Origin: Kitasatospora sp. SUK 42
GTDB lineage: Bacteria > Actinomycetota > Actinomycetes > Streptomycetales > Streptomycetaceae
Assembly: GCF_015776785.2 (NCBI RefSeq)
Contig: NZ_LFMD02000002.1
Location: 2,142,768-2,206,767 of the forward strand
DNA: 64,000 nucleotides
Direction: 5' to 3'
The notes below the pieces were generated by a model. It was not told the origin of the DNA. It worked only from the letters and a program-made list of their open reading frames with translations, and searched no databases. Shown here in pieces: positions 10,001-17,069 of this stretch (its first letter is position 1; the number at the start of each line of letters is the position of its first letter). The translations under genes were made by a program, and so were the position numbers.

Positions 10001-11133
10001 GCCGGTCGGCCGTAGTACCCGGCGCTGACGCCCCGCCCGCCGATCAGCAGCTCCCCCGCCGTGCCGTCCGGCACCTCCCGCCCCTCGGCGTCCAGCAGGG
10101 TGAGCAGAACCTCGCCGATCCCGCTGCCGATCGGTACGGTCGGCTCCCCGGCGGGCAGTTGACGGGCGTCGGTGGCCAGGAAGCAGGTGGCGCCGACGGT
10201 GGTCTCGGTCGGTCCGTAGTGGTTGGCCAGCCGCTCGGTGACGCCGCCGTCGAGCAGGGCGGCGGCGAGCGGGCGGGGCAGGGCCTCGCCGCCGAGCAGC
10301 AGGGTGTGCAGCGGCGGGGTGCCGTCGGGGCGGCCGTCCAGCAGGGCGGTCAGGTGCGAGGGGGTGGTCTTGAGGGTGTCGACCCCGGCGCGGCGCAGCG
10401 AGGCCCAGAAGGCCTCGGGGTCGCGCACCTGGCGGTCGGGGACGACGTGCACCGAGCCGCCGGTGGCCAGGGCGAGCAGCCAGGCGGTGTGGCCGAGGTC
10501 GGCGGCCAGGGTGGTGACGTGTGCGAGGCGGGGCGGGTCGGCCTCGGTGCGTCCGAGCCGTTCGGCCAGCGCGTGCGCGTAGTGCAGGGCGTTGGCGTGG
10601 GTGACGGCCACCGCCTTGGGTTCGCCGCTGGATCCGGAGGTGAAGGACAGGTAGGCGAGGTCCTCGCCCGCCGGCCCGAAGCCCGCCGGCTCGAAGCCCG
10701 CCGGCTCGGCGCCGGAGTCGGCCTCACCGCCGGCGCCGGCCTCCAGGTCCACCGCCTCGCCGCCGAGCCCGGCCTCGGTGGCGAGCACCCGCCCGACCCG
10801 GACGGCCGCCAGCCGCCGGGCGAGGTCGGCCGCCGACCAGTCCGGGTCGGCCAGCACGGCCGCCGCGCCGGAGCGCAGCACCCCGTGCAGCAGCACCAGC
10901 ATCCGGGCGTCCCGGGGGCCGAGCAGGGCGACGCGGTCGCCGCGCCCGGTGCCGTCGGCGTTCAGCCGGGCGGCGATCCGCCCGGCTGCGGCGTCGAGCG
11001 TGCGGTAGTCGAGGGCTCGGACGCCGTCGGTGAGGGCGGGCCGGTCGGGGTGGGCCCGGGCGAGGCCCGACAGGAGCGCGCTCAGCGAGCCGGTGGCGGG
11101 CGTGGCACGGAGGTGTCGCGTCGCGGCGGTCAC
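7012..11133 (-). CDS. Single-module NRPS: adenylation - carrier - epimerization - thioester reductase
   Basis: The 1373-residue protein has four recognisable domains. Adenylation: LSFTSGSSGEPKA near 165, NHYGPTETT near 308, YRTGDL near 395, NGKLDRR near 498. Carrier: LGGDSI near 558, the LGGDSI form that typically precedes epimerases. Epimerization: PAQRWF 616, HHLVVDGLSW 741, ETHGRD 856, TVGWFTAV and FNFLGTF 916. Terminal reductase: TGATGYLG near 1034, STLAVSG and YERTK near 1178 for the T-Y-K triad. There is no condensation or thioesterase domain. It should therefore activate one amino acid, epimerize it and release it reductively as a D-configured amino aldehyde or alcohol. The A4 region reads TLAADLGHT instead of the usual FDxS, so substrate prediction is unsafe. 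The GTG start overlaps the upstream stop (GTGA, 11130-11133). Confidence 0.92.
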   Translation of the reverse strand: MTAATRHLRATPATGSLSALLSGLARAHPDRPALTDGVRALDYRTLDAAAGRIAARLNADGTGRGDRVALLGPRDARMLVLLHGVLRSGAAAVLADPDWSAADLARRLAAVRVGRVLATEAGLGGEAVDLEAGAGGEADSGAEPAGFEPAGFGPAGEDLAYLSFTSGSSGEPKAVAVTHANALHYAHALAERLGRTEADPPRLAHVTTLAADLGHTAWLLALATGGSVHVVPDRQVRDPEAFWASLRRAGVDTLKTTPSHLTALLDGRPDGTPPLHTLLLGGEALPRPLAAALLDGGVTERLANHYGPTETTVGATCFLATDARQLPAGEPTVPIGSGIGEVLLTLLDAEGREVPDGTAGELLIGGRGVSAGYYGRPAETARSFVRHDGRPMYRTGDLCRRRADGDLVFLGRVDRQVKVRGYRVDLAEVERAMDGHPGVARSAALLRETGLGGQLMGAVRLLEGARIDGLAEFLRDRLPGYSVPQPILVLPEFPVGPNGKLDRRRLGELVAELVEARAEPTAEGPAEDGLVGEIARFWAGALGLPAIGPRADVLGLGGDSILAMRTIAFLRRSGRRVAYEDFYRHPTAAALARAAVPAATPLPAPRSGGGSGRLAPAQRWFYRQKSLADPRHWNQSVLLRCRTAVDPAALSAAVTAVLERHPALRRPLSPDGYGQPRAAAGLDPVSYSRIPRAADAIAGTIAGVCTELHRSLDPSAGRLLRAHLFSGPPGTDDRLALIAHHLVVDGLSWRILLDDLAHAYRAALDRKPAELPPTADFYRWAAATPPTPPAPPAATAAEPVERSRPAALSWALDATATARLIGRYGGGAGLEAALLAAFAGAVGEWQGEPRLAVEVETHGRDATGDPGEFLDTVGWFTAVKHVELDTPAEPAVVARRLREAPVRPMDAPGDRPAVGFNFLGTFRLPEEPALDWTVADEQAGQARCAGGDPLYRLRLTARVVEQRLVADLVYGRPGVPHPDAERIAARFAEAVAGPDAERPVRAPLSTSGQLLHARVPLTARATVREPARVLLTGATGYLGRHLLDAFRRRGAEVTCLVRAADDARAAERLTAGRARVVAGDIDRDGLGLSPAGLRQARGVGIVVHAAADVRLVAPPDALERTNLTAVRRLLDWIDEHAPAARLHHVSTLAVSGEVDGPPRRFSEADLWIGQHFRTPYERTKYRAEQAVRAWAATGHAAYLHRSGHIAAHSRTGAFQANIGDNRIYQLVRGYLLAGAAPSRPDTAFAFSHVDTVAAGIAAIALDPHAAPGAYHVETPYETPHDLLVGWLAAHGHRVRLTDEETFAAALARAERRHPTAARLAAAWAQQQERNVRVDSARTNAVLDRLGVRFTEPTPQWWSAALTWAAEAGYLPPR

Positions 11134-11744
11134 GCCGGCTCGTCCCCCGCCCGGACCACCCGTTCCGGCGGCTCCGCCCTGCCGCCGCGTCCCGGCCGCA
11201 CCGACAGCCCCGCCCCGGCGAGGACCCCGGGGTCGCCCACCAGGTAGCCGTCCAGCACGGCCCGTCCGGGCAGCCGCCCGGCCAACTCCCAGGCCAGCAT
11301 GCGGTGCAGTCCGTCGATGTGGATCAGCCCCTCCCGGACCAGCAGGTCCCCGTAGTCGGGGTGGTCGACCGGCCCGGTGCTGAGGAAGAGCGGGGTGAAC
11401 GGCGCCCAACGCAGCAGCCGCAGCTTCGCCGCGCAGACCGGATTGGCCGCGGCCCAGGCGGTGCCGCCGGAGCGGATGCGGTCGGCCGCCTGGCCGACGG
11501 TCAGCCCGGAGCGCGGGACGAGTTCGAGCTCGCCGCCCTCGCTGAGGTGCCAGGGCAGGACGACGCCGAGGACGTCGGCCCGGGAGAGCCGCACCCGCCA
11601 CCAGCCGCCGGGGATCCGGTCGGCGCGGTCGAGGTTCTCCTCGCCGTACATGTTGCTGTTCGCCTCGTGGGCCCGCCCGACCGGGTGGTCCCGCAGGAAG
11701 GCGTCGTGGACCTCGGGGTAGGCGACGGCGGTGACGATCTCCAC
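11130..11744 (-). CDS. Uncharacterised protein with a ParB-like DGLHR motif (possibly DUF6309)
   Basis: The 204-residue soluble protein starts at a GTG preceded by GAGGAG, and that ribosome-binding site overlaps the last bases of the oxygenase gene. The N-terminal part is rich in conserved-looking acidic and polar stretches (HEANSNMYGEENL). The centre reads VVLPWHLSEGGELELV, and IHIDGLHRMLAWELAG near residue 150 resembles the DGxHR motif of ParB-like/sulfiredoxin folds. I recall actinobacterial proteins labelled DUF6309 of this kind, but that assignment is from memory. It is coupled to the NRPS start, so it is expected to belong to the pathway. Its function is unknown, and it may have a catalytic, substrate-handling or self-resistance role. 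Confidence 0.72.
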   Translation of the reverse strand: MEIVTAVAYPEVHDAFLRDHPVGRAHEANSNMYGEENLDRADRIPGGWWRVRLSRADVLGVVLPWHLSEGGELELVPRSGLTVGQAADRIRSGGTAWAAANPVCAAKLRLLRWAPFTPLFLSTGPVDHPDYGDLLVREGLIHIDGLHRMLAWELAGRLPGRAVLDGYLVGDPGVLAGAGLSVRPGRGGRAEPPERVVRAGDEPA

Positions 11745-11755
11745 GGCAGTGCTCC

Positions 11756-12553
11756 TCAGACGGTTCCGGTGTACTCGGTGAAGTGGCGCTCCGCGAACAG
11801 TTCGGGCCACCGGCGGTCGGCCAGGTCCAGTTCGCGGGCCCGGGCGAGCATCCGCCGCCAGTAGGGCTTCACCGGGCGCCAGCGCGCTCCCACCTGGCAG
11901 TAGGAGGCGTCGACGAAGTAGCGGGGTCTGCCCGGCCCGTCGGCCGCCGGTCTGCGGGCGTGGAACAGCGCCGAGTTGAGCAGCACGGTCGAGCCGGGCG
12001 GCAGCCGGTCGATCACCACCTCGCCGGGCAGCTCGGCGGTGCCGTGGCGGGCGTAGGCGCTCTTGCCGGCGGCGTGCCGGTGCGAACCGGGCAGCACGGC
12101 CAGGCTGCCGACCTTCTCGTCCAGGCCGCCGAGGTAGTGCAGCGCGTGGACCATCAGCAGGGACGGGTCGGCCCGGTCGTTGGGCTCGTAGTCGTGGTGC
12201 CAGGCCTTGCCGGGGATGTCCGGGGCGTGGCGGTCGCTGTGCAGGTGGTGGAAGACGAAGGACGGCCCGATCAGCCCGGTCAGCGCCCGCAGCAGCGGCG
12301 GGTGGGTGAGCAGTTCGCCGTGGGCGGGGAGTTCCAGCTCCAGCAGCGGGGGCGGGCCGTACCGGTCCGGGTCGGTGCAGGCGGCGATCGAGCGGGCCCG
12401 CAGGCCCTCGTCCACCCAGCGGTCGACCTCGGGGGCGAGGCGCTCGCGCAGGGCTTCCGGCAGCAGCCCGGGCAGTATCAGGTAGCCGGATTCCAGGAAC
12501 TGGCGGCGGTGCTCGGTGTCGAGGGCCTCACGCCCTCCGGAGTGCGGGGTCAC
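11756..12553 (-). CDS. Phytanoyl-CoA dioxygenase-family (PhyH) oxygenase, first gene of the NRPS operon
   Basis: The 265-residue Fe(II)/2-oxoglutarate oxygenase has FLESGYLILPGLLP at the N-terminus, the metal HxD in WHHDYEPN near residue 120, a distal His in ALFHARRP near residue 194, and a following Arg (GRPRYFVDASY) for 2-oxoglutarate. The chosen GTG start at 12553 has AAGGAGG about 11 bases upstream; a further in-frame start at 12616 is possible. Eleven bases separate its stop from the next gene. In bacterial clusters such enzymes hydroxylate or halogenate small molecules. With the TauD-type enzyme this makes two separate oxygenases for one small product. Confidence 0.85.
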   Translation of the reverse strand: MTPHSGGREALDTEHRRQFLESGYLILPGLLPEALRERLAPEVDRWVDEGLRARSIAACTDPDRYGPPPLLELELPAHGELLTHPPLLRALTGLIGPSFVFHHLHSDRHAPDIPGKAWHHDYEPNDRADPSLLMVHALHYLGGLDEKVGSLAVLPGSHRHAAGKSAYARHGTAELPGEVVIDRLPPGSTVLLNSALFHARRPAADGPGRPRYFVDASYCQVGARWRPVKPYWRRMLARARELDLADRRWPELFAERHFTEYTGTV

Positions 12554-12706
12554 CGAACCGACCCCCTCCTTCCGTTCGACGGGACGCACAACGGGACTCG
12601 GTACGGGACACGGCACGGGGCGCGGTAGGGGCGGGAAGGCACACGGCTTCGTCCAGACCTCGGGTGGCGGCGGTGTCGCCTGTCATCGCCACGGACGGCT
12701 GAATCC

Positions 12707-12765
12707 GTGATCACCTGAATGCACGATGATCACCAAGCGAAGTAAGTTGATCACACAAAGTGATC
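12707..12765. promoter_or_regulatory. Candidate operator array with three TGATCAC heptamers
   Basis: TGATCAC occurs at 12708-12714 (within the palindrome GTGATCAC), 12727-12733 and 12748-12754, with a partial GTGATC at 12760-12765. Spacings of 19 and 21 bases put the copies on one face of the helix. The array lies in the divergent region between the NRPS operon and the TetR gene, in a locally AT-rich stretch, so a role as TetR operators is plausible. Confidence 0.5.
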
Positions 12766-12947
12766 CGCCTCAGGAGTATGAACCGGCCTTCGCGTCCACG
12801 ACAAGACCAATGCCAACCCCTGGACACCTTCCCGCCACCGTGCCGTTCAGCTCCGGCCACCACTGGATTCCTTCCACAGCGGCAACTCGGGCCTTTCCCC
12901 GCCCCGGTGATTCGTCGCCGGAACAGCCGATGCGGCACAGTGAGTTC

Positions 12948-13619
12948 ATGAGCGCGGACACTCGGAGTCACCACAGCCCCGGACCGGTCACCAGGCGGCG
13001 GCCGGTCCAGCAGCGCAGCCAGGAGCGGTACGGCCGCATCCTGGACGCCTGCGCCGGGTTGCTGGACGAGGTCGGGGCGACAGCGCTCACCACCAAGGAG
13101 GTCGCCCAGCGCGCCCAGGTGCCGATCGGCACCCTGTACCAGTTCTTCGCCGGCAAGGAGGACCTGCTGGCCGCGCTCGCCACCCGCAACCTCGACCACT
13201 ACCTCCAACGGCTCGACGACCGGCTCGCCGGGGCCGCCCCGGTCGGCGCGGCCACCTTCACCGACCTCGCGGTGGAGGAGTTCGTCGCGATGAAGCGCGC
13301 CGTGCCCGGCTTCGGCCAGGTCGACTTCGGGCTCGCGGGCACGACGGCGCCCTCCGGGGTCCGGGACGAACAGCACCTGCTGGACGCGGGCGTCGACAAC
13401 AACACCGCCGTCGCGCTGCGGCTCCAGGCCCTCGGCGGCGGGCTGTTCTCCGCGGGCGACCCGGCGGCCACCACGCTCACCCTGCGGGTCGCCCTGGAGG
13501 CCGCCGACGCGGTGCTCAAACTCGCCTTCCGCGGGGACCCGGAGGGCGATCCGGCGCTGATCGCCGAATGCAAGCGGCTGGTGCGCGGCTACCTCACGCA
13601 ACAGCCATCCACCCGCTGA
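12948..13619 (+). CDS. TetR/AcrR family transcriptional regulator, divergent to the NRPS operon
   Basis: The 223-residue repressor-type protein has a helix-turn-helix in the N-terminal quarter, TALTTKEVAQRAQVPIGTLY followed by the classical FFAGKEDLL helix. The C-terminal ligand domain has a long hydrophobic helix (LTLRVALEAADAVLKLAF). I chose the ATG at 12948, so the N-terminal extension is basic (RRRPVQQRS). An in-frame ATG at 12930 is possible, and neither has a strong ribosome-binding site. It is transcribed away from the NRPS operon across about 390 bases holding the TGATCAC repeats. This suggests pathway-specific control, perhaps relieved by the product. That link is inference. Confidence 0.85.
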   Translation: MSADTRSHHSPGPVTRRRPVQQRSQERYGRILDACAGLLDEVGATALTTKEVAQRAQVPIGTLYQFFAGKEDLLAALATRNLDHYLQRLDDRLAGAAPVGAATFTDLAVEEFVAMKRAVPGFGQVDFGLAGTTAPSGVRDEQHLLDAGVDNNTAVALRLQALGGGLFSAGDPAATTLTLRVALEAADAVLKLAFRGDPEGDPALIAECKRLVRGYLTQQPSTR

Positions 13620-13740
13620 CACCCGCCACGCGATCCGCTCGCGTCCCGTCCGCCCGAGGCGTTGCGAGCCCGCCGCCCCCGCAGCACAGTGGAAAGCGGA
13701 ACCGCCGCGCGGGCGGCCACCACGACCGGAGGAGCAGATC

Positions 13741-13935
13741 ATGCACGCAGAGGTAGGCGACCAGCTCCACATCCACAGCAGATCGGTGGGCATGACGGAC
13801 CAGAAGGGCGAGATCATCGAGGTGCGCGGCACCAACGGCGAGCCGCCGTACGTGGTCCGCTTCGAGGACGGCCACGAAGGCCTGATCTACCCCGGCCCCG
13901 ACTGCAACATCGAACCCCACCAGGCGGAGCTCTGA
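13741..13935 (+). CDS. DUF1918 domain-containing protein
   Basis: A 64-residue small protein made entirely of the DUF1918 fold (VGDQLHIHSRSVG, then GEIIEVRGTNGEPPYVVRF and a GLIYPGPD turn). It looks like a small SH3-like beta barrel. The GGAGGAG ribosome-binding site lies 6 bases before the ATG. The family is widespread in actinomycetes, often with H-x-D metal-like patterns, and its function is not established. Confidence 0.88.
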   Translation: MHAEVGDQLHIHSRSVGMTDQKGEIIEVRGTNGEPPYVVRFEDGHEGLIYPGPDCNIEPHQAEL

Positions 13936-13977
13936 CCGACTCCCCCGCCAATCCGGGGCCGCCCCAGGTGACGGACG

Positions 13978-14655
13978 GTGTCCGCGCCGACGACCCCGCT
14001 GCCCGGGGCACTGGCCGGGCTCGCGCCACTGCTGGACCACTACGGGTACCTCGCGGTGGCGCTGCTCGTGCTGCTGGACAACTGCGGCATCCCGGTGCCC
14101 GGCCAGACCATCCTGGTGCTCGCCTCGGTGTACGCCGGCAGCGGGCACCTGGACTTCGCCGCCGTCCTGCTGATCGCGGCCGGCGCCGCCGCCCTCGGCA
14201 ACAGCCTCGGCTATCTCATCGGCCACACCGGCGGGCGCGCCTTCGTGCACCGCTGGGGCCGCTACGTGCTGCTCACCGAGGCCCGGATCGAGCGCGCGGA
14301 CGCCTTCTTCGCCCGCAACGGCGGCAAGGTGGTCACCGTCGCCCGGTTCGTGGACGGGCTGCGCCAGTACAACGGCGTCATCGCCGGGACGATCGGGATG
14401 CCCTGGCGCCCCTTCCTGCTGTTCAACCTGCTCGGCGCCGTGCTGTGGACGGGCGTCTGGGGAACCGTCGGCTACGTCGCCGGGGCCAACATCGGCACCG
14501 TGTACCGGACGGCGGTCCACTACCAGCTCTGGTTCGCGGTCGGACTGGGGGTGCTCGTCGCGGCCCTCCTGCTGCGCCAGGTGCTGCGCCACCGGCGCCG
14601 ACGTGGCTCCGGCTCCGGCAACGACACCGGCGACGACACCGGCACGGACGCCTGA
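13978..14655 (+). CDS. DedA family membrane protein
   Basis: The 225-residue integral membrane protein carries the DedA/SNARE-associated core: a first segment ending LLDNCGIPVPGQTIL, then GNSLGYLIGHTGG and FFARNGGKVVTVARFVDGLRQ with the essential glycine and arginines, and at least four membrane segments. Related proteins are flippases for polyprenyl or phospholipid carriers and support envelope homeostasis. The C-terminal tail is Arg-, Gly- and Asp-rich. The GTG at 13978 is the best start. The gene ends one base before the convergent deacetylase gene. Confidence 0.87.
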   Translation: MSAPTTPLPGALAGLAPLLDHYGYLAVALLVLLDNCGIPVPGQTILVLASVYAGSGHLDFAAVLLIAAGAAALGNSLGYLIGHTGGRAFVHRWGRYVLLTEARIERADAFFARNGGKVVTVARFVDGLRQYNGVIAGTIGMPWRPFLLFNLLGAVLWTGVWGTVGYVAGANIGTVYRTAVHYQLWFAVGLGVLVAALLLRQVLRHRRRRGSGSGNDTGDDTGTDA

Positions 14656-14656
14656 C

Positions 14657-15415
14657 TCAGCGCAGCGGGAACACCTCGAACGCGACGGCGAAGCGCGTCC
14701 CCAGCCGGGTGCCCGCGCCCCGGCCCACGCCCTCCAGGAACTCCCGCGGATCCGCCATCCCCCCGCCCGGCGCGCCCAGCCCGGCCAGGTACGCCTTGTG
14801 CTCCGCCAGCGAGGCGACGCCCAGCTCGAAGGACCCGGTGGTGTCCACCGCGTGCTTCGCCCCCGGCGAGCCCGCCGCCCAGATCTGCCGCACGCCGTTC
14901 CACGGCTCGTGGCCCTCCGCGAGCAGCTCGCGGAACACCCAGCGGTTCCCGGCGTCCCGCACCGCGTCCAGGGTGGCCCGGCCGACCGCGACGTGGTCGG
15001 CCTGGTTGAGCGTCCTCCCGCCGTAGGTGTCGCGGAAGTTGCTGGTGATCACGATGTCCGGGCGGTGCCGGCGCACCACCCGGGCGATGTCGCGCCGCAG
15101 CGGCAGCCCGTACTCCACCACCCCGTCCGGGTAGCCGAGGAACTCGACCGTGTCCACACCGACGACGCGCGCCGAGGCGAGCTCCTCGGCCTCGCGCAGC
15201 GGCCCGCACTCCCCGGGGTCCATCGAGTCGATCCCGGCCTCGCCGCTGGTGACCATCACGTAGACCACCCGCTTGCCCTGGGCGGTCCAGCGGGCGACGG
15301 CCGCGGCGCCGCCGTACTCCATGTCGTCGGGGTGGGGGACGATCGCCAGCGCGGTCCGCCAGTCCTCGTCGACGTGCTCGAAGGGCTCGGGGGGCTCGGG
15401 GGGCTGCTCGGTCAT
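14657..15415 (-). CDS. PIG-L family zinc-dependent deacetylase
   Basis: The 252-residue LmbE-like enzyme has the zinc motif PHPDDMEYGG near residue 28 (H-P-D-D), the distal His in NQADHVAVG near residue 139, and the strand YVMVTSGEAG. The family includes mycothiol-pathway MshB and Mca (amide hydrolysis of GlcNAc-inositol or mycothiol conjugates) and antibiotic-modifying deacetylases. This protein is shorter than typical MshB or Mca, so I leave the substrate open. The ATG at 15415 is preceded by GGAGGAG. It converges on dedA with a 1-base gap and no terminator between them. Confidence 0.85.
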   Translation of the reverse strand: MTEQPPEPPEPFEHVDEDWRTALAIVPHPDDMEYGGAAAVARWTAQGKRVVYVMVTSGEAGIDSMDPGECGPLREAEELASARVVGVDTVEFLGYPDGVVEYGLPLRRDIARVVRRHRPDIVITSNFRDTYGGRTLNQADHVAVGRATLDAVRDAGNRWVFRELLAEGHEPWNGVRQIWAAGSPGAKHAVDTTGSFELGVASLAEHKAYLAGLGAPGGGMADPREFLEGVGRGAGTRLGTRFAVAFEVFPLR

Positions 15416-15526
15416 GGGCTCCTCCTCGTGCGGCTCACAGCGGTGCGGCCGTACCGCAGGTGACTCTAGGTGACCTGGACCACGACAGACCGTCAGACAC
15501 CGGGCGCACCGGCCGCACCGGGCGAC

Positions 15527-15558
15527 TTGACCCTGACGCACGGGTCAGGGGTTAGCGT
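15527..15558 (+). promoter_or_regulatory. MerR-type promoter: 19-bp spacer with embedded dyad
   Basis: A -35 box TTGACC (15527-15532) and a -10 box TTAGCG (15552-15557) are separated by 19 bases, longer than the standard 17. The perfect dyad CCCTGAC-N6-GTCAGGG (15531-15550) fills the spacer. This is the architecture MerR activators untwist to activate transcription. The operon it drives encodes a MerR protein, so autoregulation is likely. Confidence 0.75.
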
Positions 15559-15620
15559 CCGGGCACCGCGCGGCCGACCGGCCGCCGCACACCCCCCCTT
15601 CCGCTGCGAGGAGCGCCGCC

Positions 15621-16640
15621 ATGGCCCTGCCCACCACCGCCCGTGTCGTCCGACTGGCCGCCCGACCGGCCGGACTGCCCACCCCCGAGGACCTCACCGT
15701 GGCCGAGGAGGCGCTGCCCGCGCCCGGGCCCGGCGAGGTGCTGGTCCGCAACCGGGCCTTCCTGGTCTTCCCCGGGCTGCGCACCCTGATCAGCGGCGAG
15801 GGCTCCGGCCTGCCGATGCCGCACATCGCCCCCGGCGACGCGCTGTTCGGCCCGGCCCTCGGCGAGGTGCTGGCCGCGCCCGGGGACGGGCCGCTGCGCC
15901 CGGGCGACCTGGTCACCCATTCGTACGGCTGGCGGGACCTCGCGCTCGCCGAGGCCGGGCACTTCACCCCGGTCCCCCCGGACTTCCCGGAGCCGCTGGC
16001 CCTGATCTCCGCAGCCTCGGCCGGCTACGGCGGGCTGACCCGCACCGCCGAGGTGCGCCCGGGCGACGTGGTGCTGGTGCTCGGCGCGGCGGGCGCGATC
16101 GGCACGGTGGCCGGCCGGCTCGCCCGGCTGCTGGGCGCGGCCCGGGTGATCGGCACCACCCGCTCGCCCGCCAAGGCGGAGCGGCTGACCGCCGAACTCG
16201 GCTACGACGCGGTGCTGGTGCCCGGCGGGCGGCCGTTCGCCGAGCAGCTCGCCGAGGCCGCGCCGGACGGCGTCGACGTGGTGCTGGACCTGGTCGGCGG
16301 CGAGCAGCTGACCGCCGCCGTGGACGCGGCCCGCCGAGGCGCCCGGATCGCCCTGGTCGGGGCGCTGTCCGGGCAGCTCGACCCGGAGCTCCCGGGCGGC
16401 AGCGCGCCCACGGTGATCGACGCCTTCCGGATCTGCACCCTCGGAGCGAGCCTGCGCGGCTTCACCCTGCTGGACCACCCGGACCTGGAGGCCGAGTGGC
16501 GCGAGCGCTTCGGCGGCTGGCTGCGCGCCGGGGAGATCACCGTCCCGTGGACTCCGGTCACGGGCATCGATCGGGCCCCCCACGCGTTGACCCGGTTGTT
16601 CACCGGAGACACCTTCGGGACGACCGTCGTGGAGCTCTGA
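15621..16640 (+). CDS. Zinc-independent MDR oxidoreductase (CurA/PTGR-like), first gene of a MerR operon
   Basis: The 339-residue medium-chain reductase has the Rossmann turn GAAGAIGTVAG near residue 155, VGGEQL near 230 and the C-terminal RAPHALTRLFTGDTFGTTVVEL that ends many enoyl reductases. It would use NADPH to reduce an activated double bond. The ribosome-binding site is GAGGAG. It lies 14 bases upstream of a MerR-family gene and behind a MerR-type promoter, which suggests induction by an electrophile or drug ligand. It is related to, but distinct from, the MDR enzyme at 235-1239. Confidence 0.87.
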   Translation: MALPTTARVVRLAARPAGLPTPEDLTVAEEALPAPGPGEVLVRNRAFLVFPGLRTLISGEGSGLPMPHIAPGDALFGPALGEVLAAPGDGPLRPGDLVTHSYGWRDLALAEAGHFTPVPPDFPEPLALISAASAGYGGLTRTAEVRPGDVVLVLGAAGAIGTVAGRLARLLGAARVIGTTRSPAKAERLTAELGYDAVLVPGGRPFAEQLAEAAPDGVDVVLDLVGGEQLTAAVDAARRGARIALVGALSGQLDPELPGGSAPTVIDAFRICTLGASLRGFTLLDHPDLEAEWRERFGGWLRAGEITVPWTPVTGIDRAPHALTRLFTGDTFGTTVVEL

Positions 16641-16654
16641 CCCCGGGAGGCGGC

Positions 16655-17047
16655 ATGCGGATCGGCGACGCGGCGGCAGCGGCGGGCACCACGCCCAGGG
16701 CGCTGCGCTTCTACGAGGAGCGCGGGCTGCTGCCCCCGCCCGCCCGGTCCGCCTCCGGCCAGCGCGAGTACGGCCCCGCCGAGGTCGCCAGGGTCCGGGC
16801 GATCCGTCAACTGCTGGCCGTCGGACTGACGGTGGACGACCTGGTCAGCCGCGTCCACCGCCTGGACCTGCTCTCCGAGGACCCGCCGCGGCGCTGCACG
16901 GACGCCCCCGGCCCGGAGACCTTCGCCCCGGTGATCGAGGCCCGGCTGACCGCTCTGGACACCGAGATCGCCCGGCTGACCGCGCTGCGGGAACGACTCG
17001 CCCGGCACGCCGCCACGGGGGGAGCGAACGTGCCGGGCGAGGTCTGA
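16655..17047 (+). CDS. MerR family transcriptional regulator
   Basis: The 130-residue regulator has an N-terminal winged helix (MRIGDAAAAAGTTPRALRFY, ERGLLPPPARSASGQREY) and a long dimerization helix, with a single Cys (RRCTDAPG) near residue 82, so it is not an obvious metal sensor. The GGGAGG ribosome-binding site and 14-base gap place it in an operon with the MDR oxidoreductase. It probably activates the operon through the 19-bp-spacer promoter at 15527-15557 in response to an unknown small molecule. Confidence 0.88.
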   Translation: MRIGDAAAAAGTTPRALRFYEERGLLPPPARSASGQREYGPAEVARVRAIRQLLAVGLTVDDLVSRVHRLDLLSEDPPRRCTDAPGPETFAPVIEARLTALDTEIARLTALRERLARHAATGGANVPGEV

Positions 17048-17069
17048 GGAGCGCCCGCCCGGGGAGGGC

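Noticed and set aside
6946..11247. Very long open frame on the plus strand opposite the NRPS gene
   Set aside because: High third-position G+C commonly opens antisense frames in this DNA. The encoded product is a low-complexity Gly/Gln/Arg/Val mix with no domain, while the minus strand has a full set of NRPS motifs.
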